Positions 53,573 to 61,955 of a stretch of DNA of 64,000 nt are shown piece by piece. Source of the DNA: Bacteroidia bacterium (lineage in GTDB: Bacteria > Bacteroidota > Bacteroidia > J057 > JADKCL01). A program made the position numbers and the translations under genes. The stretch covers positions 124,001 to 188,000 of the forward strand of contig JACJYV010000001.1 of NCBI GenBank assembly GCA_020635905.1, in the 5' to 3' direction. Position 1 is the first letter of the stretch. Each line of letters opens with the position of its first letter. The notes beneath the pieces were generated by a model that saw only the letters and a list, made by a program, of their open reading frames with translations, did no database searches and was not told the DNA's origin.

Positions 53573-55008
53573 GACGTGGGGTGTTTTTCGGCCATGAGGG
53601 AAATCATGGTGGGCGTAATAAACTTTATATAGGGCGCCAGATCTTCCAGCACCCGGATTTCCTCGTCTCCCAGGGGAGGATCCGGATAAATCACCAGACG
53701 CGGGTTTTCAGCTGTGTATTCCCGGGTCGTGTTTTTATTCATCTTCAGAATGGTAAATAGTTCAGGCGGATGGCCCACCACTCCTGTATCTTCTGGCAGT
53801 TCAAATACCCGGATCAATTCCCGCTGAAACAGGTCATGGTATTTGGCACTGAGCACCTCAAACATTGCCAGATCAATGATCTCCTGAATTTGCTTTTTCT
53901 GGTCTGGATCGTCGTAATCCCAACGCATGGTGGGCACATTGCCGATGTAGGGAAAAGTGCGCGGCTCCCGTTCCTTTACTGCATTAGCCACCACCACTGG
54001 ACGGTCGAGGCGTTTGGCATTGATCACCTCCCAAAGGCACCACTCGCGGGTGGCGTAATAGTCCGTTTGCAGGCAAATCAGGGCCGATTCCTCGATGGCC
54101 GACAGCAATTCCTCCGAAAAACGATAACCCACTGCAATGTCGTTGGCATCAAAAAAAGACTTCAGCGAGGTATCTGAGTGAATATAGTTGCGGATGGCTT
54201 CTGCGATTTCGGCTCCGTCAGCTTTGGCGTGGCTGATGAAGAGCCTGACTGGCGGGGAGGATTTGACCGTACCCTCGTCGGTAATGATGGGTTGCTCGTA
54301 CAGCATGCGGCTGAGTTCGTGGCTCAGTTTTCCGGCCAGAAAATCCGATTTTCGTTGCAGCCATTCCAGGTCGATTTCGGCGACGGGAGCCGCTTCCAGG
54401 GCCAGGTCCATCACTTCCTCGTCCTCTTCGGGCAGAAAATCTCCCAGATTGAGGTTGATATTGATGTTGATGGTGCGGCCATCGCCTGTGCCAACGGAAA
54501 AGCTTTTTCCAGTTTGGGAGATCCGGGGCCCAGACTTTGATTTGGTTTCCGCTGCGACGGAGGGCATTTCTTTGGGGGGAGGCGGCGCCTCTGCCTTTTG
54601 TTTTACCTCAAAAAGGCGGATGTAATTGGTGGAAGAGACCGGAAATTTAAAGGAATTAAATCCCGTAGCCACCGGAAATACCCGGACTTTACCTCCCGTT
54701 CCTTCGGAAAATCTGGCAATTTCCTCCACATAATTCGCCCAGTCCGGGCTGATAACCATGTTATCATCTACAAAAACCACCACTGCCGTGTGCTGAGATT
54801 CGTTGAAGTTTATAGGCAGCGGGCGTTCTCCTGCTTCATTCCCCGGCAGACTCCTGAAACAAACAGGCAAGCCCATGGTGCGTGAAAACGGATCATTGGT
54901 ATCGCGGGAAAAAGTGTTGAACAAATTGGAAGCCAGCAACTTGCCTTCTGAGAATTCGGGATGCCAGAGGGCGTAAACGGTTAGAGGCGACCGAAAATGG
55001 GTTTTCAT
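53569..55008 (-). CDS. TIR-domain protein, candidate NAD-cleaving signal generator
   Basis: 479 residues, first gene of the six-gene operon. Residues about 8-135 form an N-terminal TIR-like module (TVYALWHPEFSEGKLLASNL; FVDDNMVISPDWANYVEEI). Residues about 180-250 form a linker with a beta-rich NINININLNL strand. Residues about 253-400 are a canonical TIR: RLFISHAKADGAEIAEAI, the BB-loop region around FSEELLSAIEES, and WCLWEV, in which E327 is at the position of the catalytic Glu in NADase TIRs. The C-terminal 80 residues are a small unassigned domain. NAD hydrolysis or cyclisation is predicted, not shown. Confidence 0.88.
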   Translation of the reverse strand: MKTHFRSPLTVYALWHPEFSEGKLLASNLFNTFSRDTNDPFSRTMGLPVCFRSLPGNEAGERPLPINFNESQHTAVVVFVDDNMVISPDWANYVEEIARFSEGTGGKVRVFPVATGFNSFKFPVSSTNYIRLFEVKQKAEAPPPPKEMPSVAAETKSKSGPRISQTGKSFSVGTGDGRTINININLNLGDFLPEEDEEVMDLALEAAPVAEIDLEWLQRKSDFLAGKLSHELSRMLYEQPIITDEGTVKSSPPVRLFISHAKADGAEIAEAIRNYIHSDTSLKSFFDANDIAVGYRFSEELLSAIEESALICLQTDYYATREWCLWEVINAKRLDRPVVVANAVKEREPRTFPYIGNVPTMRWDYDDPDQKKQIQEIIDLAMFEVLSAKYHDLFQRELIRVFELPEDTGVVGHPPELFTILKMNKNTTREYTAENPRLVIYPDPPLGDEEIRVLEDLAPYIKFITPTMISLMAEKHPTS

Positions 55009-55144
55009 AGGGTGATCTTAATACCTGGAGGAATTTGTTTTGGCAAATGCCACCTTTTTAAATTACACACCAATATAATAATCGTTTCTTAAAATTGCCC
55101 GCCTTTGGGGGAATGAATCCGGATTTATTGCCCGAAAAGACAAT

Positions 55145-55260
55145 CCAACAACCACGACCAAAGGCCCCACTGTGGCAACCACCAACCAAAAACCAACAAC
55201 TACGACCAAAGGCCCCCTTTGTGGCAAAAGCAACTGACAACCAAAAACCAACAACCACTC
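55145..55260. repeat. Degenerate direct repeat in the spacer between TIR and mod operons
   Basis: ccaacaaccacgaccaaagg at 55145 recurs at 55193 with minor changes and in part at 55248. Low-complexity sequence between divergent operons; promoters for both lie near it. No gene. Confidence 0.7.
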
Positions 55261-55286
55261 TATCAGCAAATCCTTAAATTGGCAAC

Positions 55287-56045
55287 ATGAAATACCTCCT
55301 GGCTTTCCTTTTAATCCTGGCAGGATGCCAGTCTGCATCTGAAACGCCCGTTCTGCGGGTGGCCGCCGCGTCCAGCCTCAACCTTCCCCTGACAGAAATT
55401 GCGCAAAATTTCGAAGCCCAAAATAAGGTCAAAGTGGAACTGGTATTTGCCTCCTCTGGGAAAATCTGCGCCCAGATCGAACATGGCGCGCCCTACGACC
55501 TTTTTATTTCTGCTAACCAGGAATTCACCCAACGCCTGCAAAAAGCGAATCTGGTGGAGGGTGAACCCGAAGTCATTGCACTTGGGCAATTGATTCTGTG
55601 GAGCGGAAAACCAGGCTTTCTGCCTGGACTTGAAGACCTGACCAGTCCTGAGGTGCACAAAATTGCCCTGCCCAATCCCGAATTGGCGCCCTTCGGGCAG
55701 GGCGCCCGTGACTTTTTGCAGAGGCAGGGCCTCTGGGATACCCTGCAGCCCAGGCTGGTCCTGGGCGAAAGCGTGAGTCAGACCAACCAATTTTTGGTCA
55801 GTCAGGCAGCGGATTGTGGATTCACCTCCCGTTCATTTATCGCCTCCAAAGAATTTCAAGAAAATCCCCATTTCACGGAAATCAACCCCAATTTGCATAC
55901 TCCCATTGCCATGACCCTGGTGGAGGTAGCCAGGCAGAAAGATAATGCAGATTGGCCCAAAAAATTCCGCGCTTTCTTAAATTCGGACCCTTGCAGGCAG
56001 ATTTTGAAACAAAACGGATTTGCCCCTCCCCTCACCCATGAATAA
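55287..56045 (+). CDS. modA: Molybdate ABC transporter substrate-binding lipoprotein
   Basis: 252 residues. Lipoprotein signal LLAFLLILAGC; the Cys is the probable lipidation site, so it is tethered to the membrane rather than free in the periplasm. ModA fold blocks: VAAASSLNLPLTEIAQNF, FASSGKICAQIEHGAPYDLFISA and the C-terminal ADCGFTSRSF. First of four overlapping genes; its stop overlaps the next ATG by 8 nt. Confidence 0.93.
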   Translation: MKYLLAFLLILAGCQSASETPVLRVAAASSLNLPLTEIAQNFEAQNKVKVELVFASSGKICAQIEHGAPYDLFISANQEFTQRLQKANLVEGEPEVIALGQLILWSGKPGFLPGLEDLTSPEVHKIALPNPELAPFGQGARDFLQRQGLWDTLQPRLVLGESVSQTNQFLVSQAADCGFTSRSFIASKEFQENPHFTEINPNLHTPIAMTLVEVARQKDNADWPKKFRAFLNSDPCRQILKQNGFAPPLTHE

Positions 56046-56436
56046 AATTTCAGCCCAAATCCAAAGTATTGAAACCAGCCAGGGTCTGGCCCGGGTGGTG
56101 CTTGAGCAGGCGGGAATCAGGCTGCAAGCCATTCTTATTGGCGGCGACGGTCAGGAGGTTTGGTTCGAGGTTGGACAATCTGTAAAGGCTTATTTCAAGG
56201 AAAACGCTTTGCTGCTGGGCCCTGAAAATGCAAGCCCAATCAGCACCCAAAACTGTTTTCAGGCCAAAATTGGGAATATCATTAAAGGAGAAATCTTCAC
56301 CCTGGTGGAACTCGATTGCCCCTTTGGCCCCATACGATCTACTATTCCCTCCGCAGCTATGACCAAATTAGGCCTTAAGCCTGAGGGAATTATCACCTGT
56401 TGGGTACCTGAAACGGAAATCATGCTTTCCCACTGA
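56038..56436 (+). CDS. Tandem Mop/TOBE-domain molybdate-binding protein
   Basis: 132 residues from ATG at 56038. Two Mop-like halves: about 2-66 (AQIQSIETSQGLARVVLE) and about 73-132 (FQAKIGNIIKGEIFTLVELD; AAMTKLGLKPEGIITCWV). Resembles molbindin-type molybdate storage/sensing proteins. Located between modA and modB, its stop shares bases with the modB start. Confidence 0.82.
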   Translation: MNKISAQIQSIETSQGLARVVLEQAGIRLQAILIGGDGQEVWFEVGQSVKAYFKENALLLGPENASPISTQNCFQAKIGNIIKGEIFTLVELDCPFGPIRSTIPSAAMTKLGLKPEGIITCWVPETEIMLSH

Positions 56437-57107
56437 TGGAATGGAATCCCATCATACTGACCTTTGAGCTGGCGGCTGTCACCTCCGCCATTTTATTCCT
56501 GCTGGCACTGCCCCTGGCCCGTTGGCTGGCCTTTGGCAAAGGCTGGCTCCGGCCTGTAGTGGAAACCCTGGTGGCCATGCCGCTGGTTTTACCGCCCACC
56601 GTGCTGGGCTTTTATCTGTTGCTGCTATTCAGCCCCCAGTTTGCTTTCGGGCGTTTTCTGGTCGAACAGCTTCATCTGCGTTTCCTCTTTACTTTTCCCG
56701 GCCTGGTGATTGGCTCCCTGATTTACAGCCTGCCATTCATGGTGCAACCCTTGCAGGCGGGTTTTAGCAAAATCGCTCCCAATCTGCTGGATGCGGCCCG
56801 GGTGATGGGAAAATCCCCTCTGACCATCTTTTTGCGGGTCATTCTGCCCAATTCCAGGCCGGCCCTGCTCACGGGACTGGTGCTGACGTTTGCCCATACG
56901 ATTGGCGAATTTGGGGTGGTGCTGATGATCGGGGGCAATATTGCGGGAGAAACCCGGGTGGGATCCATAGCCATCTACGATCAGGTCGAACTCGGCAATT
57001 ACGGTCAGGCCAATCATTACGCCCTGGTTTTATTTGGGATCACCTTTTCCATTTTGCTGCTGGTCTATCTGATCAACGGAGGATACCTGAAACGTTTGCT
57101 GAAATGA
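56436..57107 (+). CDS. modB: Molybdate ABC transporter permease
   Basis: 223 residues, five or six transmembrane helices. The EAA-type cytosolic loop: AARVMGKSPLTIFLRVILP at about 121-139, with the GEFG and IGGNIAGETR blocks typical of ModB following it. It overlaps the Mop gene by 1 nt and modC by 4 nt. Confidence 0.95.
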   Translation: MEWNPIILTFELAAVTSAILFLLALPLARWLAFGKGWLRPVVETLVAMPLVLPPTVLGFYLLLLFSPQFAFGRFLVEQLHLRFLFTFPGLVIGSLIYSLPFMVQPLQAGFSKIAPNLLDAARVMGKSPLTIFLRVILPNSRPALLTGLVLTFAHTIGEFGVVLMIGGNIAGETRVGSIAIYDQVELGNYGQANHYALVLFGITFSILLLVYLINGGYLKRLLK

Positions 57108-57991
57108 TGGAAGCAAGTCTGCATAAAACCCTGGTCAACGGGAAGCGCAAATTTCAGGTTCAACTGGAATTGCAGGCAGTTCAGGGCGAACTGATTGCGC
57201 TTTACGGACCTTCAGGCGCCGGAAAAACCACCATGCTGCGTCTGCTGGCTGGTCTGGAAACGGCGGATCAGGGTAAAATGGTTTTGCAGGGAAAAACCAT
57301 ATTTGAGGCTGCGCAAAAGATCAGGCTGGGCCTGGAAGAGCGCAAAACGGGGATGGTTTTTCAGGAAACCGCCCTCTTTCCCAATATGACGGTGCAGGAA
57401 AACCTGGAATTTGCCCTGCGAAAAGGCCAGAACAAGGCAGAAATTGCTCCCCTGCTGGAAATCATGGACATTGGGGAACTGAAGGCGCGGCGGCCCGAAA
57501 ACCTCTCAGGAGGAGAGAAAAAGCGGGTCGATCTGGCCCGTGCCCTGGTTTCACGCCCCGATTTGCTGCTGCTTGACGAGCCCTTTTCGGCCCTGGATCC
57601 CGCCATGCGCAGCCGCATGCAGGATTATTTATTGCGCATTCAGGCCGAATTTAATCTGATTACAGTGTTGGTAAGTCACGACCTGGGGGAAATTTTCCGC
57701 CTGGCACGCAGGGTTTACGAAGTAAAGGAAGGCAAGATCATTCGCGGGGGCAAACCCTGGGATTTGTTTGGCAAGGGAGAGGTTTCAGGCAAATTCCGCT
57801 TTACGGGCATCATTTTGCAAATCGAGTCCGCTGATCTCATGCAGATTCTGACCCTGATGGTGGGCAGTCAGCCAGTCAAGGTGGTGATCACGCCTTCCCT
57901 GGGCAGGCCCTTTCAGGTGGGCGAAGAGGTCATGGTGGTGAGCAAGGCCTTCAGCCCCATGGTCTTCAGGCTGGATGAAAAAGAGGATTAA
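57104..57991 (+). CDS. modC: Molybdate ABC transporter ATP-binding protein
   Basis: 295 residues. Walker A GPSGAGKTT at about 34-42, signature LSGGEKKRVDLARAL, Walker B LLLLDEPFSALD and the H-loop VSHDLGE. The C-terminal 70 residues resemble a TOBE domain. Completes the mod operon. Supplies Mo for molybdenum-cofactor enzymes, none of which are in the window. Confidence 0.95.
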   Translation: MMEASLHKTLVNGKRKFQVQLELQAVQGELIALYGPSGAGKTTMLRLLAGLETADQGKMVLQGKTIFEAAQKIRLGLEERKTGMVFQETALFPNMTVQENLEFALRKGQNKAEIAPLLEIMDIGELKARRPENLSGGEKKRVDLARALVSRPDLLLLDEPFSALDPAMRSRMQDYLLRIQAEFNLITVLVSHDLGEIFRLARRVYEVKEGKIIRGGKPWDLFGKGEVSGKFRFTGIILQIESADLMQILTLMVGSQPVKVVITPSLGRPFQVGEEVMVVSKAFSPMVFRLDEKED

Positions 57992-58057
57992 CCCACCCCA
58001 CAAACCCTTTTGCACAAGGTCGAAATTCGCTAACTTCGAACGATAAATTTATTTCTT

Positions 58058-58405
58058 ATGGCCTATAACGAAGCCCTGGGCGAGCGTATCGCCTCCATTC
58101 TTACCCGCAAAGGGGTGCCCTATCTCGAAAAACACATGTTTGGCGGGGTAGCCTTCATGGTGGACGACAAAATGACGATTGGGATCGTCAAAGAGGAGTT
58201 GATGGCCCGCGTGGGGCCGGTTGCCGAAGCTGCCGCTCTGCAAAAAGAAGGCGCCCGCATCATGGACTTTGCCGGTCGCCCCATGGCTGGCTATGTGTAT
58301 GTTGCCCCCGATGCGATCGACACAGACGACCAACTCGAATATTGGGTGGATTTGTGCCTGCAATTCAATCCCCTGGCCAAGGCCTCGAAGAAGAAGAAGA
58401 AGTAG
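58058..58405 (+). CDS. TfoX/Sxy N-terminal domain protein
   Basis: 115 residues. Core: LEKHMFGGVAFMVDDKMTIGI and ARIMDFAGRPMAGYVYV, matching the TfoX N-terminal domain without the C-terminal one. Poly-lysine tail. Such stand-alone proteins are common and usually not proven competence regulators. Cytosolic. Confidence 0.88.
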   Translation: MAYNEALGERIASILTRKGVPYLEKHMFGGVAFMVDDKMTIGIVKEELMARVGPVAEAAALQKEGARIMDFAGRPMAGYVYVAPDAIDTDDQLEYWVDLCLQFNPLAKASKKKKK

Positions 58406-58692
58406 GAGGGCAGTTTCAGACAGGGTCAGGGTCTTATTCTGGAGTGATTCGGAATTTCATGCTGAAAATGAGTGCCCATCCGGGTTTAGTCAGAAAAGGT
58501 ATGGTTAGAAACGGGGGCGGTTGGATTGCAGGAAATGGCGGGAGAGGGCAGCTAATAACAGAATTCTCCTCCCTTTGGGAATCATTCAATTCCATTGAAA
58601 ACTCCATATCTGCTAAAGATTGAATCAATATTCCATTCACGGCAACTTTATTTTCGTTTATTTCGTTTATATTGCATAGCGAAGAAATAACC
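58406..58692. other. Spacer before the toxin-antitoxin pair, with direct repeats at its end
   Basis: 287 bp without a credible gene. Two adjacent 9-bp units TTTCGTTTA at 58652-58660 and 58661-58669 sit next to a TATATTGC-like -7 box, 22 bp before the antitoxin ATG. They are possible operator half sites for autoregulation. Confidence 0.5.
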
Positions 58693-59148
58693 ATGCAAAA
58701 TCTGATTAAAATCCAAAAGCCTTCCAAAGAGGATCAATTAACTGCCATTGAATCCTATAATGCCCTTGCCGCAACTTTGGCCAAATTGAACTCCACGGTT
58801 CCTGAGATCGGGATTGAAGAAACAAACGATAAAATAAAAATTCCCATTTCTGCTCTTCAACTTTTTGCGAAAATTCTCCAGGCAATGAGTGAAGGAAAGC
58901 CCATTTCAATTGTACCCATTGCAACTGAAATGACAACGCAGGCCGCAGCCGAATTTCTGGGTTGTTCGAGACCACATTTGGTAAAACTACTGGTATCAGG
59001 TGAAATTCCGTTTACCATGATTGGAAAGCACAGGAGGGTGAAATTTGAGGATGTAGCCAATTACAAAAATGAGCGAAAAGTCAGGCAGGAAAAATTAATT
59101 ATTGAGATAATGAATGCTGACGAAGAATCAGGATTATATGATTCATAG
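58693..59148 (+). CDS. Excisionase-type HTH protein, probable antitoxin
   Basis: 151 residues from ATG at 58693 (a TTG seven codons earlier is less likely). N-terminal helical part, then a MerR/excisionase-type HTH: TTQAAAEFLGCSRPHLVKLLVSG and GKHRRVKFEDVANY, at about 85-125. A downstream PIN gene overlaps it by 11 nt, the common arrangement for this antitoxin class. It should neutralise the toxin and repress the operon through the TTTCGTTTA repeats. Confidence 0.85.
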   Translation: MQNLIKIQKPSKEDQLTAIESYNALAATLAKLNSTVPEIGIEETNDKIKIPISALQLFAKILQAMSEGKPISIVPIATEMTTQAAAEFLGCSRPHLVKLLVSGEIPFTMIGKHRRVKFEDVANYKNERKVRQEKLIIEIMNADEESGLYDS

Positions 59149-59701
59149 CGTTCGATTCATTGCTGTTTTGGATACAAATGTAATTTACCCGATCGAAATC
59201 CGGGATTTGTTGTTTTGGTTTGCTTTTGCCGAGCTTTTTACCCCAAAATGGAGCATCCATATTTTTGACGAATGGAAAGAACTGATGATGAGAAAAGGCG
59301 TCCCTCTTCAACAGGTGGAATCAAGGGTTCAAAAAGCCAATGATGCCTTTCCTGATGCATTAGAACAAAATTACGAGTCTTTAATTTCCCAATTAGAGCT
59401 TCCTGACGAGAAAGACAGACATGTTTTGGCCGTCGCAATCAAGACAAATGCAAATGTGATTGTCACCAATAACTTGAAGGATTTCCCCAGCCATTATCTG
59501 CAAAAGTTTGGCATTGTGGCCAAAAGTGCAGATGATTTTTTGACTGATGTTATTGATCTAAACCCCCATGAAGCACTCTTCGCATTCAGGAAATTGGTAC
59601 TAAACAGAAGAAACCCGGATTTGGACGAATTTGCCGTGCTTAATAATCTCAGAAGAAATGGCCTGACGGAAACGGCCAATTATTTGCATTCCTTACTTTG
59701 A
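59138..59701 (+). CDS. PIN-domain protein, probable ribonuclease toxin
   Basis: 187 residues from ATG at 59138; an in-frame ATG at 59114 would add 8 residues. PIN acidic residues are visible: Asp in VLDTNVIYP near the start, Glu/Asp in FDEWKELM, and DEKDRHVLAVAIK with TNNLKDFP in the third and fourth positions. The C-terminal 60 residues are an extra helical part. Predicted Mg-dependent RNase acting in the cytosol, paired with the overlapping HTH antitoxin. Confidence 0.87.
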   Translation: MIHSVRFIAVLDTNVIYPIEIRDLLFWFAFAELFTPKWSIHIFDEWKELMMRKGVPLQQVESRVQKANDAFPDALEQNYESLISQLELPDEKDRHVLAVAIKTNANVIVTNNLKDFPSHYLQKFGIVAKSADDFLTDVIDLNPHEALFAFRKLVLNRRNPDLDEFAVLNNLRRNGLTETANYLHSLL

Positions 59702-59774
59702 GGATATGTTTAAAATGCTTGAAATAAGCGATTTATCCTAAAATATTGGGCCTAAATAATCCTTCAATTCCCTC

Positions 59775-60365
59775 TCAATCATTCAACCCCAACCCCTCAA
59801 GTATTTGGGGGGTATATTTCTCCACCCGGGCGGCCCGGGTTTTGGCCTGTTTGGGTTGGGAAAAATGCAACAGGTAAGCCCGCTGTCGGCCGGGGGTAAG
59901 TGCCTCAAAGGCAGATTTCAAAGCCGGATTTTCATTCAGTTTTTGCTCAAATTCTTCCGGCATGGTGAATTCCCGTGTGGGTTTGAACTCCACTTTCTGG
60001 CCGGTTTTCTCCACCTCAATGGCCTCCAGAATGGTGGTTTTAAGGATGATTTCCAAATCCAGAACTTCTTTCAAACTTGAAAACCTGACCTGGCGGGCAG
60101 CTTGCACATTTTCCGTCTGTTGGATCAGGATGTGGTGGGGATCTTTCAGTAATGCTCCTTTGTGAAATAATACCGCGCAATACTCCTTGAAATCGTGGAT
60201 CAGTACCACATTGCTTTTATCACTGGTATAGCAGGGCACTCCCCATTTCAATTCCTCCGTTAGGCCACATTCCAGGATGATCCTTCTCAAATTCGCCACT
60301 TCCTCCTTCCACTTTTTTGCTTTGGCAAAGTAAAAATCAACTTTGGGATTCATGTTGTTGTTCAT
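59775..60365 (-). CDS. YdeI/OmpD-associated family protein
   Basis: 196 residues from ATG at 60365. Contains the DUF1801-like core (WKEEVANLRRIILECGLTEELKWGVPCYT) and the YdeI C-terminal part (EFTMPEEFEQKLNENPALKSAFEALTPGRQRAYLLHF). Function unknown; cytosolic. Last gene of the ArsR-led operon, 45 bp after DoxX. Confidence 0.88.
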   Translation of the reverse strand: MNNNMNPKVDFYFAKAKKWKEEVANLRRIILECGLTEELKWGVPCYTSDKSNVVLIHDFKEYCAVLFHKGALLKDPHHILIQQTENVQAARQVRFSSLKEVLDLEIILKTTILEAIEVEKTGQKVEFKPTREFTMPEEFEQKLNENPALKSAFEALTPGRQRAYLLHFSQPKQAKTRAARVEKYTPQILEGLGLND

Positions 60366-60410
60366 TTTGGCTTCTGGTTTATGGCCCAATCTGTTGTGAA
60401 CTGCCCAAAT

Positions 60411-60794
60411 TTATTGAATTACGGGCAGTAGTTTGCGGTTTTCGGGGCGAAAATACCAGGAAACCACCGTCAGGACCAGCAATAAGACGGGGGGAAGGGC
60501 TTCATTGATCGGGTCAGCAACAGCCAGATGGGAAATAAATGCGCCCGACATGGCAAAAAAGAATCCCGCATAGGCCCACTCTTTGATCAGCGGAAATTTC
60601 GGCACCAACACAGCAACCACCCCCAGAATCTTCCAAACCCCGATCAGGGTCATCAGGTAAAAGGGAAATCCCAGGTTGGTAAAATTTTGCACCTCCTCCT
60701 CCACCCTCAGTATCTGAACCAGGCCCGTAGAAGTCATGCCCAGGGCCAGCCAAACCGTGGCCACCCAGTAAATGATTTTATTTCTTTTGCTCAT
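60411..60794 (-). CDS. DoxX family membrane protein
   Basis: 127 residues with four hydrophobic helices and the DoxX motifs (TNLGFPFYLMTLIGVWKILG; KEWAYAGFFFAMSGA). Often paired with SRPBCC and ArsR proteins. Starts 5 bp after the SRPBCC gene. Confidence 0.9.
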   Translation of the reverse strand: MSKRNKIIYWVATVWLALGMTSTGLVQILRVEEEVQNFTNLGFPFYLMTLIGVWKILGVVAVLVPKFPLIKEWAYAGFFFAMSGAFISHLAVADPINEALPPVLLLVLTVVSWYFRPENRKLLPVIQ

Positions 60795-60799
60795 AGGGA

Positions 60800-61264
60800 T
60801 TATTTTAAGCGATTGACAATTTCCTGCAAACGGTTGTGCGCCAGGTTGATGCCCTGTGCGAAGGGGAGCTTCAGCAGGGCGTCGCGATCGGCCACCGACC
60901 GAAAAACGATGTGCATGCGCAGGGCACTGCGACCCTGACCCGACGAGGAAAACTCCAGAAATTCAAGTTGGGGCGGAAAAGGGGCATTGACCATCTCAAA
61001 GGTGCGCGTGATGCGTTGGCCAGGGATAAATTCATGGATCACCCCGTGCATGCCAAACTTATTTCCCTGGGGATCAGTAGTTTCAAAGCGCCAGCTTCCA
61101 TGATTTTTATTTTCCAGTTCCAGCACTTTGGTACCCATCCATTGCTCCACGATTTCTGCCTCAGCATAGGCTTTGAAAAGCAATTCCAGGGGAAGGTCAA
61201 ATTCGCGGGTAATGACCAACTCCTGCCGGCCGGCCTCGGCGTGAACTTTGGTTTTCTTTTCCAT
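60800..61264 (-). CDS. SRPBCC domain protein (AHSA1-like)
   Basis: 154 residues. START-like fold with REFDLPLELLFKAYAEAEIVEQWMG at the N-terminus and a hydrophobic ligand cavity implied. No enzyme motif. Five bp after the ArsR gene, the usual ArsR-AHSA1 pairing. Confidence 0.92.
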   Translation of the reverse strand: MEKKTKVHAEAGRQELVITREFDLPLELLFKAYAEAEIVEQWMGTKVLELENKNHGSWRFETTDPQGNKFGMHGVIHEFIPGQRITRTFEMVNAPFPPQLEFLEFSSSGQGRSALRMHIVFRSVADRDALLKLPFAQGINLAHNRLQEIVNRLK

Positions 61265-61269
61265 CCTTT

Positions 61270-61593
61270 TTATGATTCTGTTTTGTAATTCTTCATAATG
61301 TTTTCCAGTTTGTTGAAGCGGTCATCCCAGAACTTGCGGAAGGGTTCCACAAAATCTGCGATCTCCTGTAGTTTGAGGGGGTTGAGGTGATAGTAAATTT
61401 CTCTTCCGTTTTGCTCCTGGCTCACAATTTCGCATTCAGTCAAAATCTGGATGTGGCGGGAAATGGTCTGACGGGAGGAGTCAAAATTTCCCGCGATGGC
61501 CGTGGGAGTCATGGCCTGCAGGGCCAGCAAGGTGATAATTGCCCGGCGGGTGGGATCGGCAATGGCCTGAAATACGTCTCTTCTCAATTCCAT
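61270..61593 (-). CDS. ArsR-family transcriptional repressor
   Basis: 107 residues. Winged HTH: MELRRDVFQAIADPTRRAII, then MTPTAIAGNFDSSRQTISRHI and the wing SQEQNGREIYYHLN. No metal-binding Cys pair (CxC) is seen, so a metal sensor role is unlikely; many stand-alone ArsR proteins in such operons respond to other signals. It begins a four-gene operon and its start lies beside two palindromes. Confidence 0.94.
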   Translation of the reverse strand: MELRRDVFQAIADPTRRAIITLLALQAMTPTAIAGNFDSSRQTISRHIQILTECEIVSQEQNGREIYYHLNPLKLQEIADFVEPFRKFWDDRFNKLENIMKNYKTES

Positions 61594-61597
61594 TATG

Positions 61598-61611
61598 CAG
61601 TCATTTGACTG
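61598..61611. promoter_or_regulatory. Perfect palindrome at the arsR start, candidate operator
   Basis: CAGTCA TT TGACTG: six-base perfect arms. Five bp upstream of the arsR ATG on the minus strand, where a bound repressor would block transcription. Confidence 0.65.
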
Positions 61612-61621
61612 TAAATATATA

Positions 61622-61645
61622 CGCAGCTACTTAGCTGCGCAAGAG
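61622..61645 (-). promoter_or_regulatory. Candidate arsR promoter with operator palindrome
   Basis: CGCAGCTA CT TAGCTGCG at 61622-61639 is a perfect 8+8 palindrome. On the minus strand a TTG (61643-61645) lies 18-20 bp before a TATATATTTA box at about 61612-61621, so the palindrome fills the -33/-7 spacer of a Bacteroidota-type promoter. Binding by the ArsR product would repress the operon. Confidence 0.6.
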
Positions 61646-61955
61646 TTGCTTTAATTTTTTTTTGCGTCAGGAAAAATTCACCCCCGAAATGGCTTAAATA
61701 AAAGCTGGGCAGATCCCCAATCTCCACAAATAATAATAAATCCAGGGAAGGCAGGGTGACCTTGGGGGCAAAAACCAAAAGCTTCAGCCTTTCACCTCAT
61801 TCCAAAATTCTGTAACTTATCTCTGTCAGGTACCCAATCCGCCTCCTGGGTCCGTCAGAATTTCCAAAAGTCGTATCGTTTTTTTCTCAGGATAGCGCTA
61901 AACTGGTATTGTGGCAGAAATACTGCCCCGAAACTAAAACATCAATAGCTTACCC

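Noticed and set aside
55287..57991. Moco riboswitch ahead of modA
   Set aside because: The spacer before modA is short, A/C-rich and repetitive; no conserved Moco-RNA-like helices were seen.
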